Assembly: GCF_009720825.1 (NCBI RefSeq)
Contig: NZ_WNKY01000002.1
Location: 248,001-312,000, forward strand
Source of the DNA: Duganella radicis
Lineage (GTDB): Bacteria > Pseudomonadota > Gammaproteobacteria > Burkholderiales > Burkholderiaceae_D
Direction of reading: 5' to 3'
Length of the DNA: 64,000 nt
Every line of letters begins with the position of its first letter. The first letter of the stretch is position 1. Both the position numbers and the translations under genes were made by a program. A model generated the notes under the pieces. It had not been told where the DNA came from and searched no databases. It saw only the letters and a list, made by a program, of their open reading frames with translations. Positions 46,654 to 55,529 of this stretch are shown here, piece by piece.

Positions 46654-47610
46654 TTATAAATCCAGCAGCAGGGTGGCGCTTCTGGAACGCGAACAACAAG
46701 GGGTAAACTGGTCGTTGGCTGCCTGCTCCTCTTCGGTGAGGTACAAGTCGCGGTGATCGGGCACGCCGTCCAGAACGCGCGTCAGGCAGGTGCCACACAC
46801 GCCCTGCTCGCACGATGCGGGCACGAACACGCCGGCGTCGTTCAGCACCTTCAGCACGGTGACACCGGCCGGGATGGTGTAACACTTGCCGCTGGAGGCC
46901 AGCTTGACTTCGAACGGCTGGTCGCCATCCTGCGGCACCGGAGCGGCGGCGCCGAAGTATTCCAGATGCAGCTGCGCGTGCGGCCATCCTGCGGCCTCCG
47001 CGCTGGCTTTCACATGGTCGATGAAGCCGGACGGGCCACAGAAGTAGATATGCGTTTCGCGCGGCAGCTCCGCCAGCAACGCCGGCAGATCGAACGGCCG
47101 CACGCTGTCGTGATGGAAGCTGACCTGCGGTGCGTACGGCGCGCTCAGGATGCGGTCGCGGAACGCGGTGCGCTCCGGCGAGCGGGTACAGTAATGCAGC
47201 TCGAACCACGCCCCCTGCGCTGACAATGTCTCCGCCATCGCCAGCAGCGGCGTGATGCCGATACCGCCAGCCAGCAGCACGCTGCGCGGCGCCTCCACCA
47301 GCGGGAAGTGGTTGCGCGGCGCGCTGATGGTCAGCTTCGCGCCTTGCTGGATTTGTTCGTGCATGGCTTGCGAGCCGCCGCGCGAAGCCGGATCGCGCAG
47401 CACACCGATCACGTAGCGGTGGCGCTCATGCGGCGGATTGCACAGCGAATACTGGCGCACAATGCCCGGCGCCACGTGCACGTCGATATGCGCACCGGCG
47501 GTGAAGGCCGGCAGCGGCGCGCCGTCCGCGCTCACCAGCTCATAGCTGCAAATGCCTTCCGCCTCGTTGGCGCGCCGCGCTACGCGCACTTCCAGCAAAT
47601 CGGTACTCAT
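46654..47610 (-). CDS. vanB: Vanillate O-demethylase reductase subunit VanB
   Basis: A 318-residue reductase: a flavin-binding domain (RQYSLCNPP), an NAD-binding domain (LLAGGIGITPLLAMAE) and a C-terminal plant-type [2Fe-2S] domain with CEQGVCGTC and a distant fourth cysteine (FTPCCSRS). The ATG at 47610 overlaps the vanA stop as ATGA. It passes electrons from NAD(P)H to VanA. Related Rieske systems for other methoxy-aromatics exist, but pairing with this VanA favours vanillate. Confidence 0.9.
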   Translation of the reverse strand: MSTDLLEVRVARRANEAEGICSYELVSADGAPLPAFTAGAHIDVHVAPGIVRQYSLCNPPHERHRYVIGVLRDPASRGGSQAMHEQIQQGAKLTISAPRNHFPLVEAPRSVLLAGGIGITPLLAMAETLSAQGAWFELHYCTRSPERTAFRDRILSAPYAPQVSFHHDSVRPFDLPALLAELPRETHIYFCGPSGFIDHVKASAEAAGWPHAQLHLEYFGAAAPVPQDGDQPFEVKLASSGKCYTIPAGVTVLKVLNDAGVFVPASCEQGVCGTCLTRVLDGVPDHRDLYLTEEEQAANDQFTPCCSRSRSATLLLDL

Positions 47611-48638
47611 ACCGGCTTCTCCTGCTCCAGCCATTGATCCAGAATGCGGCGCGACTGCACGCCGCCGGCGTCGATGTTCAGCATCAGCAGCTTGCGCTCC
47701 GGATGGCGCAGGATATTCTGCTGCTGGAGTTCCAGCATCTCGCGGTCCTCGGAGAAGATCTTACCCTGTCCTTCGCGGATGGTGGCGGTGAGTTCCTGGT
47801 CGTCCGGCTTGAAGTTGCGCGCCATGCCCCAGAAATACCAGTGCGAGGTTTCCGTCTCCGGCGTGATGAAATCCACTACGATGCTGGAGGCCTTGTGCTC
47901 GGGCGCGGCGTCGTAGCCGCCCTTGCCGGCGTGCGCCACGCCGACTTCGATCATCACGTGGCTGGGCGGCGAGAAGCGGCAGATCTGCCAGCGGTCGACC
48001 GGCACGTCGTCCGCCAGGCCGTTGCCGCGCAGGGCCGCGCGCCAGAACGGCGGCGCCATGATGTTTTCCATGAAGCGGCTGGTGATCACCTGCTCGCCCT
48101 CGACGCGGGTGTTGACCGGCGCCTCGTCGATTTCCTTCTGGCCGATGCTGGAGGCGTGTACGTAGGTTTCGTGCGTCAGGTCCATCAGGTTATCGATCAT
48201 CAGGCGGTACTCGCAGTTGATGTGATACAGGCCGCCGCCATAAGCCCATTCCGGATTGTCGGCCCATTCCAGATGATGGATCAGCGCCGGATCGGCCTTC
48301 TCCTTGTCGCCGGTCCAGACCCAGATAAAGCCGTAGCGCTCTTCCACCGGATAGCTGCGGATGCACGGGAAGCCACGCACGCGCTGGCCCGGCATGCTGA
48401 CCACCTTGCCGTCGCAGCCCATCTCCAGGCCATGGTAGCCGCATACCAGCTGTCCCTCGCGCACAAAGCCCAGCGACAGCGGCGCGCCGCGATGCGGACA
48501 GAAATCCTCCACCGCCGCGACCTTGCCTTCGGCGCCGCGATAGAACACGATCTTCTCGCCACAGATGGTGCGGCCCAGCGGCTTGGTGGCGATTTCGTCC
48601 GGCGTGCAAGCCACGTACCAGGTATTTTTTGGATACAT
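47607..48638 (-). CDS. vanA: Vanillate O-demethylase oxygenase subunit VanA
   Basis: A 343-residue Rieske non-heme oxygenase. The Rieske ligands are C47, H49, C66 and H69 (CPHRG ... CGYHG), and the mononuclear iron site is seen in DNLMDLTHETYVH with a later acidic ligand. It demethylates vanillate to protocatechuate and formaldehyde together with VanB. AAGGAG precedes the ATG, and a perfect 7+7 palindrome lies between it and the divergent MarR gene. Confidence 0.92.
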   Translation of the reverse strand: MYPKNTWYVACTPDEIATKPLGRTICGEKIVFYRGAEGKVAAVEDFCPHRGAPLSLGFVREGQLVCGYHGLEMGCDGKVVSMPGQRVRGFPCIRSYPVEERYGFIWVWTGDKEKADPALIHHLEWADNPEWAYGGGLYHINCEYRLMIDNLMDLTHETYVHASSIGQKEIDEAPVNTRVEGEQVITSRFMENIMAPPFWRAALRGNGLADDVPVDRWQICRFSPPSHVMIEVGVAHAGKGGYDAAPEHKASSIVVDFITPETETSHWYFWGMARNFKPDDQELTATIREGQGKIFSEDREMLELQQQNILRHPERKLLMLNIDAGGVQSRRILDQWLEQEKPV

Positions 48639-48660
48639 CTTTGTCTCCTTTTGCTTTAAT

Positions 48661-48676
48661 ATTCAGTACACTGAAT
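48661..48676. promoter_or_regulatory. MarR-type operator between vanA and marR
   Basis: ATTCAGTACACTGAAT has perfect 7-base arms (ATTCAGT/ACTGAAT) around AC, typical in size of MarR sites. A related half site, TGTAGTACAGTAC, follows directly. It lies 23 bases from the vanA ATG and so could block vanA transcription. Confidence 0.65.
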
Positions 48677-48740
48677 GTAGTACAGTACGGGCACAAAGTA
48701 AACACAATTCAGATGCGGCGTCGCACAAGACGAGACAACC

Positions 48741-49223
48741 ATGCCAGAAACCGAAAGCAAGTTAATCAATCTATACGAGCATCCGGGCCACTTGCTGCGC
48801 CGCGCGCAGCAAATCTCGGTGTCGATTTTTTACGACGAAATGGGTTCCGAGCTGACGCCGGTGCAGTACGCGATGCTGCGCAATCTGGCGGCGCAGCCGG
48901 GCATCGATCAGGTGTCGCTGGCCGCCACCACCGGCATCGATACCTCCACCGGCGCGACCGTGTGCGCGCGCCTTGAAGAGAAAGGCCTGCTGGAACGCAA
49001 AGTGATACCGACCAATCGCCGCCAGCGCGCCCTGACCATCACCGCGGACGGCGAACGTCTGCTGGAGGATTTGATCCCCGGCGCGCAGCGCCTGCGCCGT
49101 CGCCTCCTCGCCCCTCTCACCGGTCCGGAACAGTTGCAATTCATGGCGCTGCTGACTAAGCTGGTACAAGAAAACAACGAACAAAGTCGCGCACCGCTCG
49201 CGCCGCGCGAAACAGTGCGCTGA
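48741..49223 (+). CDS. MarR-family regulator, likely of vanAB
   Basis: A 160-residue winged helix-turn-helix protein: dimerisation helix at the N-terminus, recognition region IDQVSLAATTGIDTSTGATV and the wing VIPTNRRQRALTITADGERL. Its divergent position to vanA with a shared palindrome suggests it represses the van operon in the absence of vanillate or a related acid. Most described VanR proteins are GntR or PadR family, so a MarR regulator here is a variation. A weak ribosome binding site precedes the ATG. Confidence 0.88.
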   Translation: MPETESKLINLYEHPGHLLRRAQQISVSIFYDEMGSELTPVQYAMLRNLAAQPGIDQVSLAATTGIDTSTGATVCARLEEKGLLERKVIPTNRRQRALTITADGERLLEDLIPGAQRLRRRLLAPLTGPEQLQFMALLTKLVQENNEQSRAPLAPRETVR

Positions 49224-49238
49224 TCGCACAACAGCCTA

Positions 49239-49250
49239 TTAATCGCACAC
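49239..49250 (+). promoter_or_regulatory. Half site resembling the IclR operator
   Basis: TTAATCGCACAC matches the right arm of the 36-base IclR-type repeat at 58337 (GTTAATCGCACA). A second ATCGCACA lies 20 bases to the left in direct, not inverted, orientation. It stands about 65 bases before the first Cache gene and may link these genes to the pca regulon. Confidence 0.35.
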
Positions 49251-49313
49251 CTGTTGCGCTAGCATAGGCCTTGCCGGACATCCGGCGCCCGCTATAAAAA
49301 TACAGGAGACAAA

Positions 49314-49769
49314 ATGAAATTGACTCAGTTAGCCGCTGTCGCCATGCTGGCGGCCATGCCTACCGTTTATGCCCAGGAAGCCGAGCGTGCCGCAGCCGTC
49401 GCGCTGGCCGACAAGGCGGTAGCCAATATCCAGAAAAAAGGTGTGGAAGAAGCCTGCAAGGATTTTGCAGATCCCAAGGGCAGCTATATCCAGGGCGAGG
49501 TGTACGTGGTCGTCCAGGACATGCAGTGCAAGATGGTCTGCCACGCAACCATCCCGCGCATGAACGGCAAGGACATGATTGAACTGAAGGACGCCAACGG
49601 CAAATACTTCACCAAGGAGATGCGCAACGTGGCGCAATCCGGCAAGCCTGGCTGGGTCGATTATGTATGGCCGAATCCAACCTCGAAAGTGCTGGAACCG
49701 AAATCCGCCTATGTGCGCAAGGTGGATGAGAAGTATATGGTCAGCGTCGGCATCTACACCAAAAAGTAA
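49314..49769 (+). CDS. Exported single-Cache-domain protein, copy 1
   Basis: A 151-residue protein with a Sec signal peptide ending PTVYAQE. The mature part is one Cache-like sensor domain (ACKDFADPKGSYIQGEVYVV, then ELKDANGKYFTKEM and a C-terminal VSVGIYTKK). It has no membrane anchor or output domain. It is followed 17 bases later by a close paralogue. Soluble Cache proteins bind small organic acids; a ligand related to the flanking aromatic genes is possible but unproven. Two cysteines (MQCKMVC) are special to this copy. Confidence 0.8.
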   Translation: MKLTQLAAVAMLAAMPTVYAQEAERAAAVALADKAVANIQKKGVEEACKDFADPKGSYIQGEVYVVVQDMQCKMVCHATIPRMNGKDMIELKDANGKYFTKEMRNVAQSGKPGWVDYVWPNPTSKVLEPKSAYVRKVDEKYMVSVGIYTKK

Positions 49770-49786
49770 ATCATCCGGGAGACATC

Positions 49787-50236
49787 ATGAAATTCAGCCA
49801 TTTGACCGCGGCTCTTATGCTGGCTGCCGCCCTGCCGGCATTCGCTCAGGATAAACAGGAAGCCATCGCGCTGGTCGACAAGGCCGTGGCCAACATCCAG
49901 AAGAAAGGCATCGATGAAGCATGCAAGGATTTCGCCGATCCGAAAGGCGGCTATATCCAGGGCGAGCTTTACGTGTTCGTGCACGACTCCAAGGCGGTGA
50001 TGAAATGCCACGGCACCAATCCCAAGTTGAATAATAAAGAGATGATCGAACTACGCGACGCCAACGGCAAGTACTTCTCGAAAGAGATGCGCGATCTGGC
50101 CATGAGCGGCAAGACCGGCTGGGTGGACTATGTGTGGGTGAACCCGGTGAGCAAGGCGCTGGAGCCGAAGTCCTCTTACGTGAAGAAGGCTGACGACAAA
50201 TACTTCGTCGGCGTCGGCATCTACACCAAGAAATAA
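49787..50236 (+). CDS. Exported single-Cache-domain protein, copy 2
   Basis: A 149-residue paralogue of the preceding protein, collinear over its full length (ACKDFADPKGGYIQGELYVF, ELRDANGKYFSKEM, VGVGIYTKK) with a Sec signal peptide ending LPAFAQD. It differs around VMKCHGTNPKLNNKE, where only one cysteine remains, which suggests altered ligand contact. The pair forms one short operon ending at a bidirectional hairpin terminator. Confidence 0.8.
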   Translation: MKFSHLTAALMLAAALPAFAQDKQEAIALVDKAVANIQKKGIDEACKDFADPKGGYIQGELYVFVHDSKAVMKCHGTNPKLNNKEMIELRDANGKYFSKEMRDLAMSGKTGWVDYVWVNPVSKALEPKSSYVKKADDKYFVGVGIYTKK

Positions 50237-50267
50237 AAAAAGGCGCGCTAACAAAGCGCGCCTTTTA
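50237..50267. terminator. Bidirectional intrinsic terminator
   Basis: A 10-bp stem AAGGCGCGCT/AGCGCGCCTT with a 5-base loop, flanked by A residues on the left and T residues on the right. It can end both the plus-strand Cache operon and the minus-strand pca-liv operon. Confidence 0.9.
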
Positions 50268-50271
50268 CTTT

Positions 50272-50973
50272 CTAGGCTACGGCGACCAGCTTGTCGAGCT
50301 TATCGCCGTCCGCCAGCAGGCTGGCGCTGTCCGAGTCGTGCACGATGCGGCCGCGATCCAACACGATGGCGCGCTGCGTCAGCGACAGCGCCAGGCGCGC
50401 ATGCTGCTCCACCACGATCACCGACATGCCCTCTTCCTGCACCAGCTTGCGGATTGCCCGCACCAGCTCCTGCACGATGATGGGGGCCAGGCCTTCCATC
50501 GGCTCATCCAGCAACAGGATGCGCGGATTGGTCATCAACGCACGCGCGATCGCCACCATCTGCTGCTCGCCGCCGGACAACTGGTTGCCCATGTTGTTGC
50601 GGCGCTCGAACAGGCGCGGGAACATCTGGTAAATCTTTTGCAGATTCCACGGACCGGGACGCGCCACCACCGTCAAGTGCTCCTCCACCGTCAGCGACGG
50701 GAACATATGGCGCTCCTGCGGCACCCAGCCCAGGCCAGCGCGCGAACGCTTGTGGGTCGACACGCGCGAGATATCGCCGCCGGCCCAGCGTATGCTGCCC
50801 TTGTGCAGGCGCGTGAGACCCATCAACGTCACCAGCAGGCTGGTTTTGCCGACGCCGTTACGGCCCAGCAGCGCCAGCGAATCGCCTTCCTTCAGGGTGA
50901 ACGACACATCTTCCAGCACGATCGATTCGCCATATCCGGCGGTGACCTTATCCAACACCAGCAATTCAGTCAT
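50272..50973 (-). CDS. livF: Branched-chain-type ABC transporter ATPase LivF
   Basis: A 233-residue ABC ATPase. Walker A is LLGRNGVGKTSLL, the signature LSGGEQQMVAIARAL and Walker B ILLLDEPMEGLAP, the last typical of LivF. It is the final gene of the pcaIJF-livHMGF operon and overlaps livG by 8 bases. Operon membership suggests the transporter carries an aromatic acid or dicarboxylate rather than amino acids. Confidence 0.93.
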   Translation of the reverse strand: MTELLVLDKVTAGYGESIVLEDVSFTLKEGDSLALLGRNGVGKTSLLVTLMGLTRLHKGSIRWAGGDISRVSTHKRSRAGLGWVPQERHMFPSLTVEEHLTVVARPGPWNLQKIYQMFPRLFERRNNMGNQLSGGEQQMVAIARALMTNPRILLLDEPMEGLAPIIVQELVRAIRKLVQEEGMSVIVVEQHARLALSLTQRAIVLDRGRIVHDSDSASLLADGDKLDKLVAVA

Positions 50974-51724
50974 GTTCCGACTCCCCCAGATAAACTTCCT
51001 TGACGCGCGGATCGACGGCGATTTCCGCCGGCGTGCCCTCGGTCAGCACTTTGCCGCCCACCAGCACCGTGATGCGGTCGGCGAAGCGGAACACGAGTCC
51101 CATATCGTGTTCGATGAACAGCACCGTCACATCGCGCGGCAACTGCGCCAGCACTTCAAACAGCTCCTTGCTCTCGGCCTGCGGAATGCCTGCCGCCGGT
51201 TCGTCCAGCAGCAGGATGCGCGGCTTGGTCGCCAGCGCCAGCGCGATCTCCACCAGCCGCTGCTTGCCGTAAGCCATGCTGCGCGTGATGCTGTTGGCCT
51301 GATCGCTCAGCTTCAAGGTGGCCAGCAGCTCCATCGCTTCCGAAATCACTTCCGGATGATTGGCCACCGTCTTCCACCACACATTCCGCAAACCGCGACG
51401 CTCGCTGATCGCCAGCGCCACCGACTCCAGCACCGTCATGCCGGCGAACAGGGTGTTGAGCTGGAAGGTGCGCGTCATGCCGCAGTGGACACGCTCATGC
51501 TGCGGCAGGTGCGTGATGTCCTCTCCGCCCAGATACACCTTGCCGCTGCTTGGGCTGAAGGCGCCGGTCAGCAAGTTGATGAAGGTGGTCTTGCCGGCGC
51601 CGTTAGGGCCGATCAGCGCGTGGCGCGCGCCCGGCTCGAAGGTCAGCGACACATCGCTGTTGGCGACGAAAGCGCCCCACTTCTTGCTCAGGCCTTCGGT
51701 ACGTAAAGTGATGTCGCGGCTCAT
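50966..51724 (-). CDS. livG: Branched-chain-type ABC transporter ATPase LivG
   Basis: A 252-residue ABC ATPase with Walker A IGPNGAGKTTFINLL, a signature region that reads MAYGKQRLVEIALAL (LSGG replaced by MAYG, as often in LivG) and Walker B ILLLDEPAAGI. The LivG-specific RTFQLNTLFAGMTVLESV stretch is present. It overlaps livM by ATGA. Confidence 0.93.
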   Translation of the reverse strand: MSRDITLRTEGLSKKWGAFVANSDVSLTFEPGARHALIGPNGAGKTTFINLLTGAFSPSSGKVYLGGEDITHLPQHERVHCGMTRTFQLNTLFAGMTVLESVALAISERRGLRNVWWKTVANHPEVISEAMELLATLKLSDQANSITRSMAYGKQRLVEIALALATKPRILLLDEPAAGIPQAESKELFEVLAQLPRDVTVLFIEHDMGLVFRFADRITVLVGGKVLTEGTPAEIAVDPRVKEVYLGESEHD

Positions 51725-52752
51725 GGCTGCTCCTTGCGTTGAGGTTTCACCATGTGCAGCACGCGTTCCAGACCGCCCAGGATGCCGCCGCGTGCAAACA
51801 GCACGATCAGCACCAGCAGCAGGCCGATATAGAACTGCCAGTAGGTCGGGTTCAGGCCGGCGATGTAGTCCTGCGCCAGCATGAACACGGCCGCGCCAAC
51901 CAGCGCGCCATACAGACGGCCGGTGCCGCCCAGTACCAGCATGATCACCAGTTCAGCGGAGCGCGGGAAGCCCAGCGAATCGAGGCCGACAAACTGCGTG
52001 GTCTGCGCCAGCAGAGCGCCAGCCAGGCCGGCAACCACTGCGCCCACCGTGAACACGGCCACCAGGCGGCGGTTCACGTTGACGCCCAGCGATGGCATGC
52101 GGCGCACGCCTTCGCGGATGCCGATCAGGCTCAGGCCAAATGGCGACTTGACCACCCGGCGCAGCACCGCGAACACGATGAACAGCACCACGAAGCTGTA
52201 CCAGAAAGCGACGTTGCCGTTCAGGTCAAACTCGAAAGTGCCGAACAGCTTACCGACCATCATGCCGGACAGGCCGTCGACGCCGCCGGTGATGAAGGCG
52301 GCCTTGTTGGCCGCTTCAAACAGCATCAGGCCAATGCCCAGCGTGACCATCAAACGCGTCAGGTCCTGGCCGCGCACCACCAGGAAAGCGGTCAGCAGGC
52401 CAGCGATACCGGCCACCACGCCGCCGGCCAGCAGGCCGCTCAGCGGCTCGCCCCAGCCATGCACCGACAGCAGGCCGGCGGTGTAGGCGCCAAGCCCGAA
52501 AAAGGCGGCATGGCCCAGCGAGACGATGCCGGCGTAGCCGAGGATCAGATCCAGCGACACCGCGAACAGGCCGACGATCATGATCTGGCTGATCAGCACC
52601 AGATAGCCGGGGAAGGCAAAGTAGGCCGCGATCGGCAGCAGCCAGAAGACGATTTCCAGCGGCTGCCAACGATCGTTAGGCAGTTTGGGAGCGGGCAGGA
52701 TGCGAGCAGCTTGGGACACAGGTTTGGTCTCCGTTTCAACAAAGGCGTTCAT
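51721..52752 (-). CDS. livM: Branched-chain-type ABC transporter permease LivM
   Basis: A 343-residue inner-membrane permease with about nine to ten membrane segments. SLDLILGYAGIVSLGHAAFFGLGAYTAG (read over about 75-100) and the RMPSLGVNVNRRLVAVF loop are LivM hallmarks. ATGA overlaps both neighbours, so its synthesis is coupled with LivH and LivG. Confidence 0.92.
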   Translation of the reverse strand: MNAFVETETKPVSQAARILPAPKLPNDRWQPLEIVFWLLPIAAYFAFPGYLVLISQIMIVGLFAVSLDLILGYAGIVSLGHAAFFGLGAYTAGLLSVHGWGEPLSGLLAGGVVAGIAGLLTAFLVVRGQDLTRLMVTLGIGLMLFEAANKAAFITGGVDGLSGMMVGKLFGTFEFDLNGNVAFWYSFVVLFIVFAVLRRVVKSPFGLSLIGIREGVRRMPSLGVNVNRRLVAVFTVGAVVAGLAGALLAQTTQFVGLDSLGFPRSAELVIMLVLGGTGRLYGALVGAAVFMLAQDYIAGLNPTYWQFYIGLLLVLIVLFARGGILGGLERVLHMVKPQRKEQP

Positions 52753-53615
52753 GCTTTCCTCCGCATCAGGCCAGCAGGGAACAGGATCAGCAGCACAACC
52801 ATCAGTGCATAGATCACGAAGGCGCCGACTTCCGGCACGTAGTATTTACCGGCGACGTCGAACACGCCGAGAATGGCCGCCGCCAGCAGCGGGCCCTTGA
52901 TGGTGCCGGCACCGCCCACCGCCACCACCAGCAGGAAGTAGACCATGTATTTGACCGGGAAGGTCGGGTCGAGGCCCAGCACGTCGATACCCAGGCCGCC
53001 ACCCAGACCGGCCAGGCCGGAGCCCAGCGCGAAGGTCAGGCTGAACACCAGGCTGACATTGATGCCGAGGCCCGCGGCCGCGGTCTGATTGTCCACCGAA
53101 GCGCGGATCTGCGCGCCGAAGCGGGTACGCTCGATCAGCAGACCGAGAGCGATGGTCACGATCACCACCACGCCGATCAGGAACAGGCGGTACGAACCAA
53201 CGTCAAGACCCAGCAGCGACACCTGGCCGCGCAGCCAGTCCGGCAGCACCACCGGCTGTTGCGTCGGGCCGTAGAAGTAAGTGGCGCCGGCCACCGCCAT
53301 GAAGGTCAGGCCGATCGAAAACAGCACCTGATCCAGATGGCTGGCTTTGTACAGGCGGCGATACAGCAGCCGCTCCAGCACCAGCCCCACCACCGCCGAG
53401 GCGATGAAGGCCAGCGGCAGCGACGCCAGGAACGGCACCCCAAAGCGCGACAGCAACGACACGCTGACGTAACCGCCCAGCATCGCGAACGCGCCGTGGG
53501 CCAGGTTAATAAAGTTCATCATGCCCATCGTGACCGACAGGCCGACACTGATCAGGAACAGCAGACTGCCGTAGGCGATGCCGTCGAACAGCACACCGGC
53601 GAAATTGGCTAGCAT
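52749..53615 (-). CDS. livH: Branched-chain-type ABC transporter permease LivH
   Basis: A 288-residue inner-membrane permease: GIAYGSLLFLISVGLSVTMG, then MNFINLAHGAFAMLGGY and LERTRFGAQIRASVDN-like loop text identify LivH. It begins 61 bases after the pcaF stop, the largest gap in the operon, so a secondary promoter there is possible. Confidence 0.92.
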   Translation of the reverse strand: MLANFAGVLFDGIAYGSLLFLISVGLSVTMGMMNFINLAHGAFAMLGGYVSVSLLSRFGVPFLASLPLAFIASAVVGLVLERLLYRRLYKASHLDQVLFSIGLTFMAVAGATYFYGPTQQPVVLPDWLRGQVSLLGLDVGSYRLFLIGVVVIVTIALGLLIERTRFGAQIRASVDNQTAAAGLGINVSLVFSLTFALGSGLAGLGGGLGIDVLGLDPTFPVKYMVYFLLVVAVGGAGTIKGPLLAAAILGVFDVAGKYYVPEVGAFVIYALMVVLLILFPAGLMRRKA

Positions 53616-53676
53616 GTCTGCCTCCCGTTTTGATTTTGCATTTTCATTTTGTCTCCACTACTTCCTGCAACTAAAA

Positions 53677-54879
53677 CTACACTTTTTCGATAATCATCGC
53701 AATGCCCTGTCCCACGCCGATGCACATGGTGCACAGCGCATAACGGCCGCCGGTGCGGTGCAGCTGGTAGGTCGCGGTGGTGACCAGGCGCGCGCCGCTC
53801 ATGCCCAGCGGGTGACCCAGCGCGATCGCGCCGCCGTTCGGGTTGACGCGCTGGTCGTCATCCTTCAGGCCCAGTTCGCGCAGCACGGCCAGGCCTTGCG
53901 CCGCGAAGGCTTCGTTCAATTCGATGACGTCCATCTGATCCAGCGTCAGGCCGGTCTGGCGCAACAGCTTTTGCACTGCCGGCACCGGGCCGATGCCCAT
54001 CACGCGCGGCGCCACGCCGGCGGTGGCCATGCCGACGATGCGCGCCAGCGGTTTCAGGCCGTGCTGCCTGGCCGCCTCGCCGCTGGCGACCAGCACCGCG
54101 CAAGCGCCGTCGTTGATGCCCGAGGCATTGCCGGCGGTGACCGTGCCATCGGCGCGTACCACGCCTTTCAGCTTGGCCAGCGCTTCGGTGGTGGTGGCGC
54201 GCGGATGCTCGTCCTGCGCGAACACCACAGGATCGCCCTTCTTGACCGGCAGCGTTACCGGCACGATCTCCTGCTTGAACACACCGGCCTCGATGGCGGC
54301 GGCGGTCTTCTGCTGGCTGGCCAGCGCGAACGCGTCCTGGTCGGCGCGGCTGACGCCGTAATCGGCGGCGACGTTTTCGGCCGTTTCCGGCATGGTCTCG
54401 GTGCCGTAGACTTCCTTCAGCGCCTTGTTGACGAAGCGCCAGCCCATGGTGGTGTCTTCGATCCTGGCGCTGCGCGAGAAGGCGCTATCGGCCTTGCCCA
54501 TGACGTAGGGTGCGCGCGTCATCGATTCCACGCCGCCGGCGATAATCAGGCTGGCGTCGCCGGCCTGGATCGCGCGCGCGGCGGTGCCGATGGCGTCCAT
54601 GCCAGAGCCGCACAGGCGGTTGATGGTGGTGCCCGGAACCTCCTGCGGCAGACCGGCCAGCAGCAGCGACATGCGCGCCACATTGCGGTTGTCTTCACCC
54701 GACTGGTTGGCGCAGCCGTAGAACACGTCGTCCACCTGATCCCACTGCACGCCGGGATTGCGCTCCTTCAGCGCGCGCAGCGGAATCGCGCCCAGATCGT
54801 CGGCGCGCACGTCTTTCAGCGAACCGCCGTAGCGGCCGATGGGGGTGCGGATGGCATCGCAGATAAATGCTTCGGTCAT
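53677..54879 (-). CDS. pcaF: Beta-ketoadipyl-CoA thiolase
   Basis: A 400-residue thiolase. The acyl-accepting cysteine is C90 ([10 protein letters not shown]), the histidine lies in [11 protein letters not shown] and the second cysteine is C386 (CIGVGQG). It splits 3-oxoadipyl-CoA to succinyl-CoA and acetyl-CoA, the last step of the pathway. It lies 5 bases after pcaJ, and its pairing with pcaIJ separates it from general acetyl-CoA acetyltransferases. Confidence 0.94.
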   Translation of the reverse strand: MTEAFICDAIRTPIGRYGGSLKDVRADDLGAIPLRALKERNPGVQWDQVDDVFYGCANQSGEDNRNVARMSLLLAGLPQEVPGTTINRLCGSGMDAIGTAARAIQAGDASLIIAGGVESMTRAPYVMGKADSAFSRSARIEDTTMGWRFVNKALKEVYGTETMPETAENVAADYGVSRADQDAFALASQQKTAAAIEAGVFKQEIVPVTLPVKKGDPVVFAQDEHPRATTTEALAKLKGVVRADGTVTAGNASGINDGACAVLVASGEAARQHGLKPLARIVGMATAGVAPRVMGIGPVPAVQKLLRQTGLTLDQMDVIELNEAFAAQGLAVLRELGLKDDDQRVNPNGGAIALGHPLGMSGARLVTTATYQLHRTGGRYALCTMCIGVGQGIAMIIEKV

Positions 54880-54884
54880 GTTAC

Positions 54885-55529
54885 TTATCCTTTCAACAGC
54901 GGCGCGCCGGTAGCGGCCTGCAATTCTTCAAACGTCAGGCCAGGCGCCATTTCAAGCACGCGCAGGCCGTCTTTGGTGACGTCCAGTACCGCCATGTCGG
55001 TGTAGATGCGGTTGACGCACGCCACGCCGGTCAGCGGATAGCTGCATTCAGCGACGATCTTACTCTCACCGGTCTTGGTCTGGTGTTCCATCATGACGAA
55101 CACCTGCTTAGCGCCCAGCGCCAGGTCCATGGCCCCGCCCACGGCTGGAATCGCATCCGGTGCGCCGGTGTGCCAGTTGGCCAGGTCGCCCTTGGCCGAC
55201 ACCTGGAAAGCGCCCAGCACGCAGACGTCGAGGTGGCCGCCGCGCATCATGGCGAAGGAATCGGCGTGGTGGAAGAAGGCGCCGCCGGTCAACAGCGTCA
55301 CCGGTTGCTTGCCGGCGTTGATCAGGTCTTCGTCTTCCTCGCCTTCGGCCGGCGCGGGGCCCATGCCCAGCAAGCCGTTCTCCGAATGCAGGAACACTTC
55401 GCGGTCGGTCGGCAGATAGTTGGCGACCTTGGTCGGCAGGCCGATGCCGAGGTTAACGTAAGCGCCTTCCTGAATGTCTTGCGCGACGCGGGCTGCCATC
55501 TGGTCGCGGGTATAACGATGAGTGCTCAT
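54885..55529 (-). CDS. pcaJ: 3-oxoadipate CoA-transferase subunit B
   Basis: A 214-residue CoA-transferase beta subunit. The catalytic glutamate is E50 in LHSENGLLG, and [15 protein letters not shown] is conserved. The ATG at 55529 overlaps the pcaI stop as ATGA; longer upstream frames are pcaI sequence in another frame. With PcaI it moves CoA from succinyl-CoA to 3-oxoadipate. SCOT-type acetoacetate transferases look alike, but pcaF next door supports oxoadipate. Confidence 0.92.
   Translation of the reverse strand: MSTHRYTRDQMAARVAQDIQEGAYVNLGIGLPTKVANYLPTDREVFLHSENGLLGMGPAPAEGEEDEDLINAGKQPVTLLTGGAFFHHADSFAMMRGGHLDVCVLGAFQVSAKGDLANWHTGAPDAIPAVGGAMDLALGAKQVFVMMEHQTKTGESKIVAECSYPLTGVACVNRIYTDMAVLDVTKDGLRVLEMAPGLTFEELQAATGAPLLKG

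Noticed and set aside
50272-53615. Annotation as a branched-chain amino acid transporter
   Set aside because: Family resemblance only; the operon begins with pcaIJF and the likely binding proteins lie in aromatic regulons, so amino acids are the less likely substrate.
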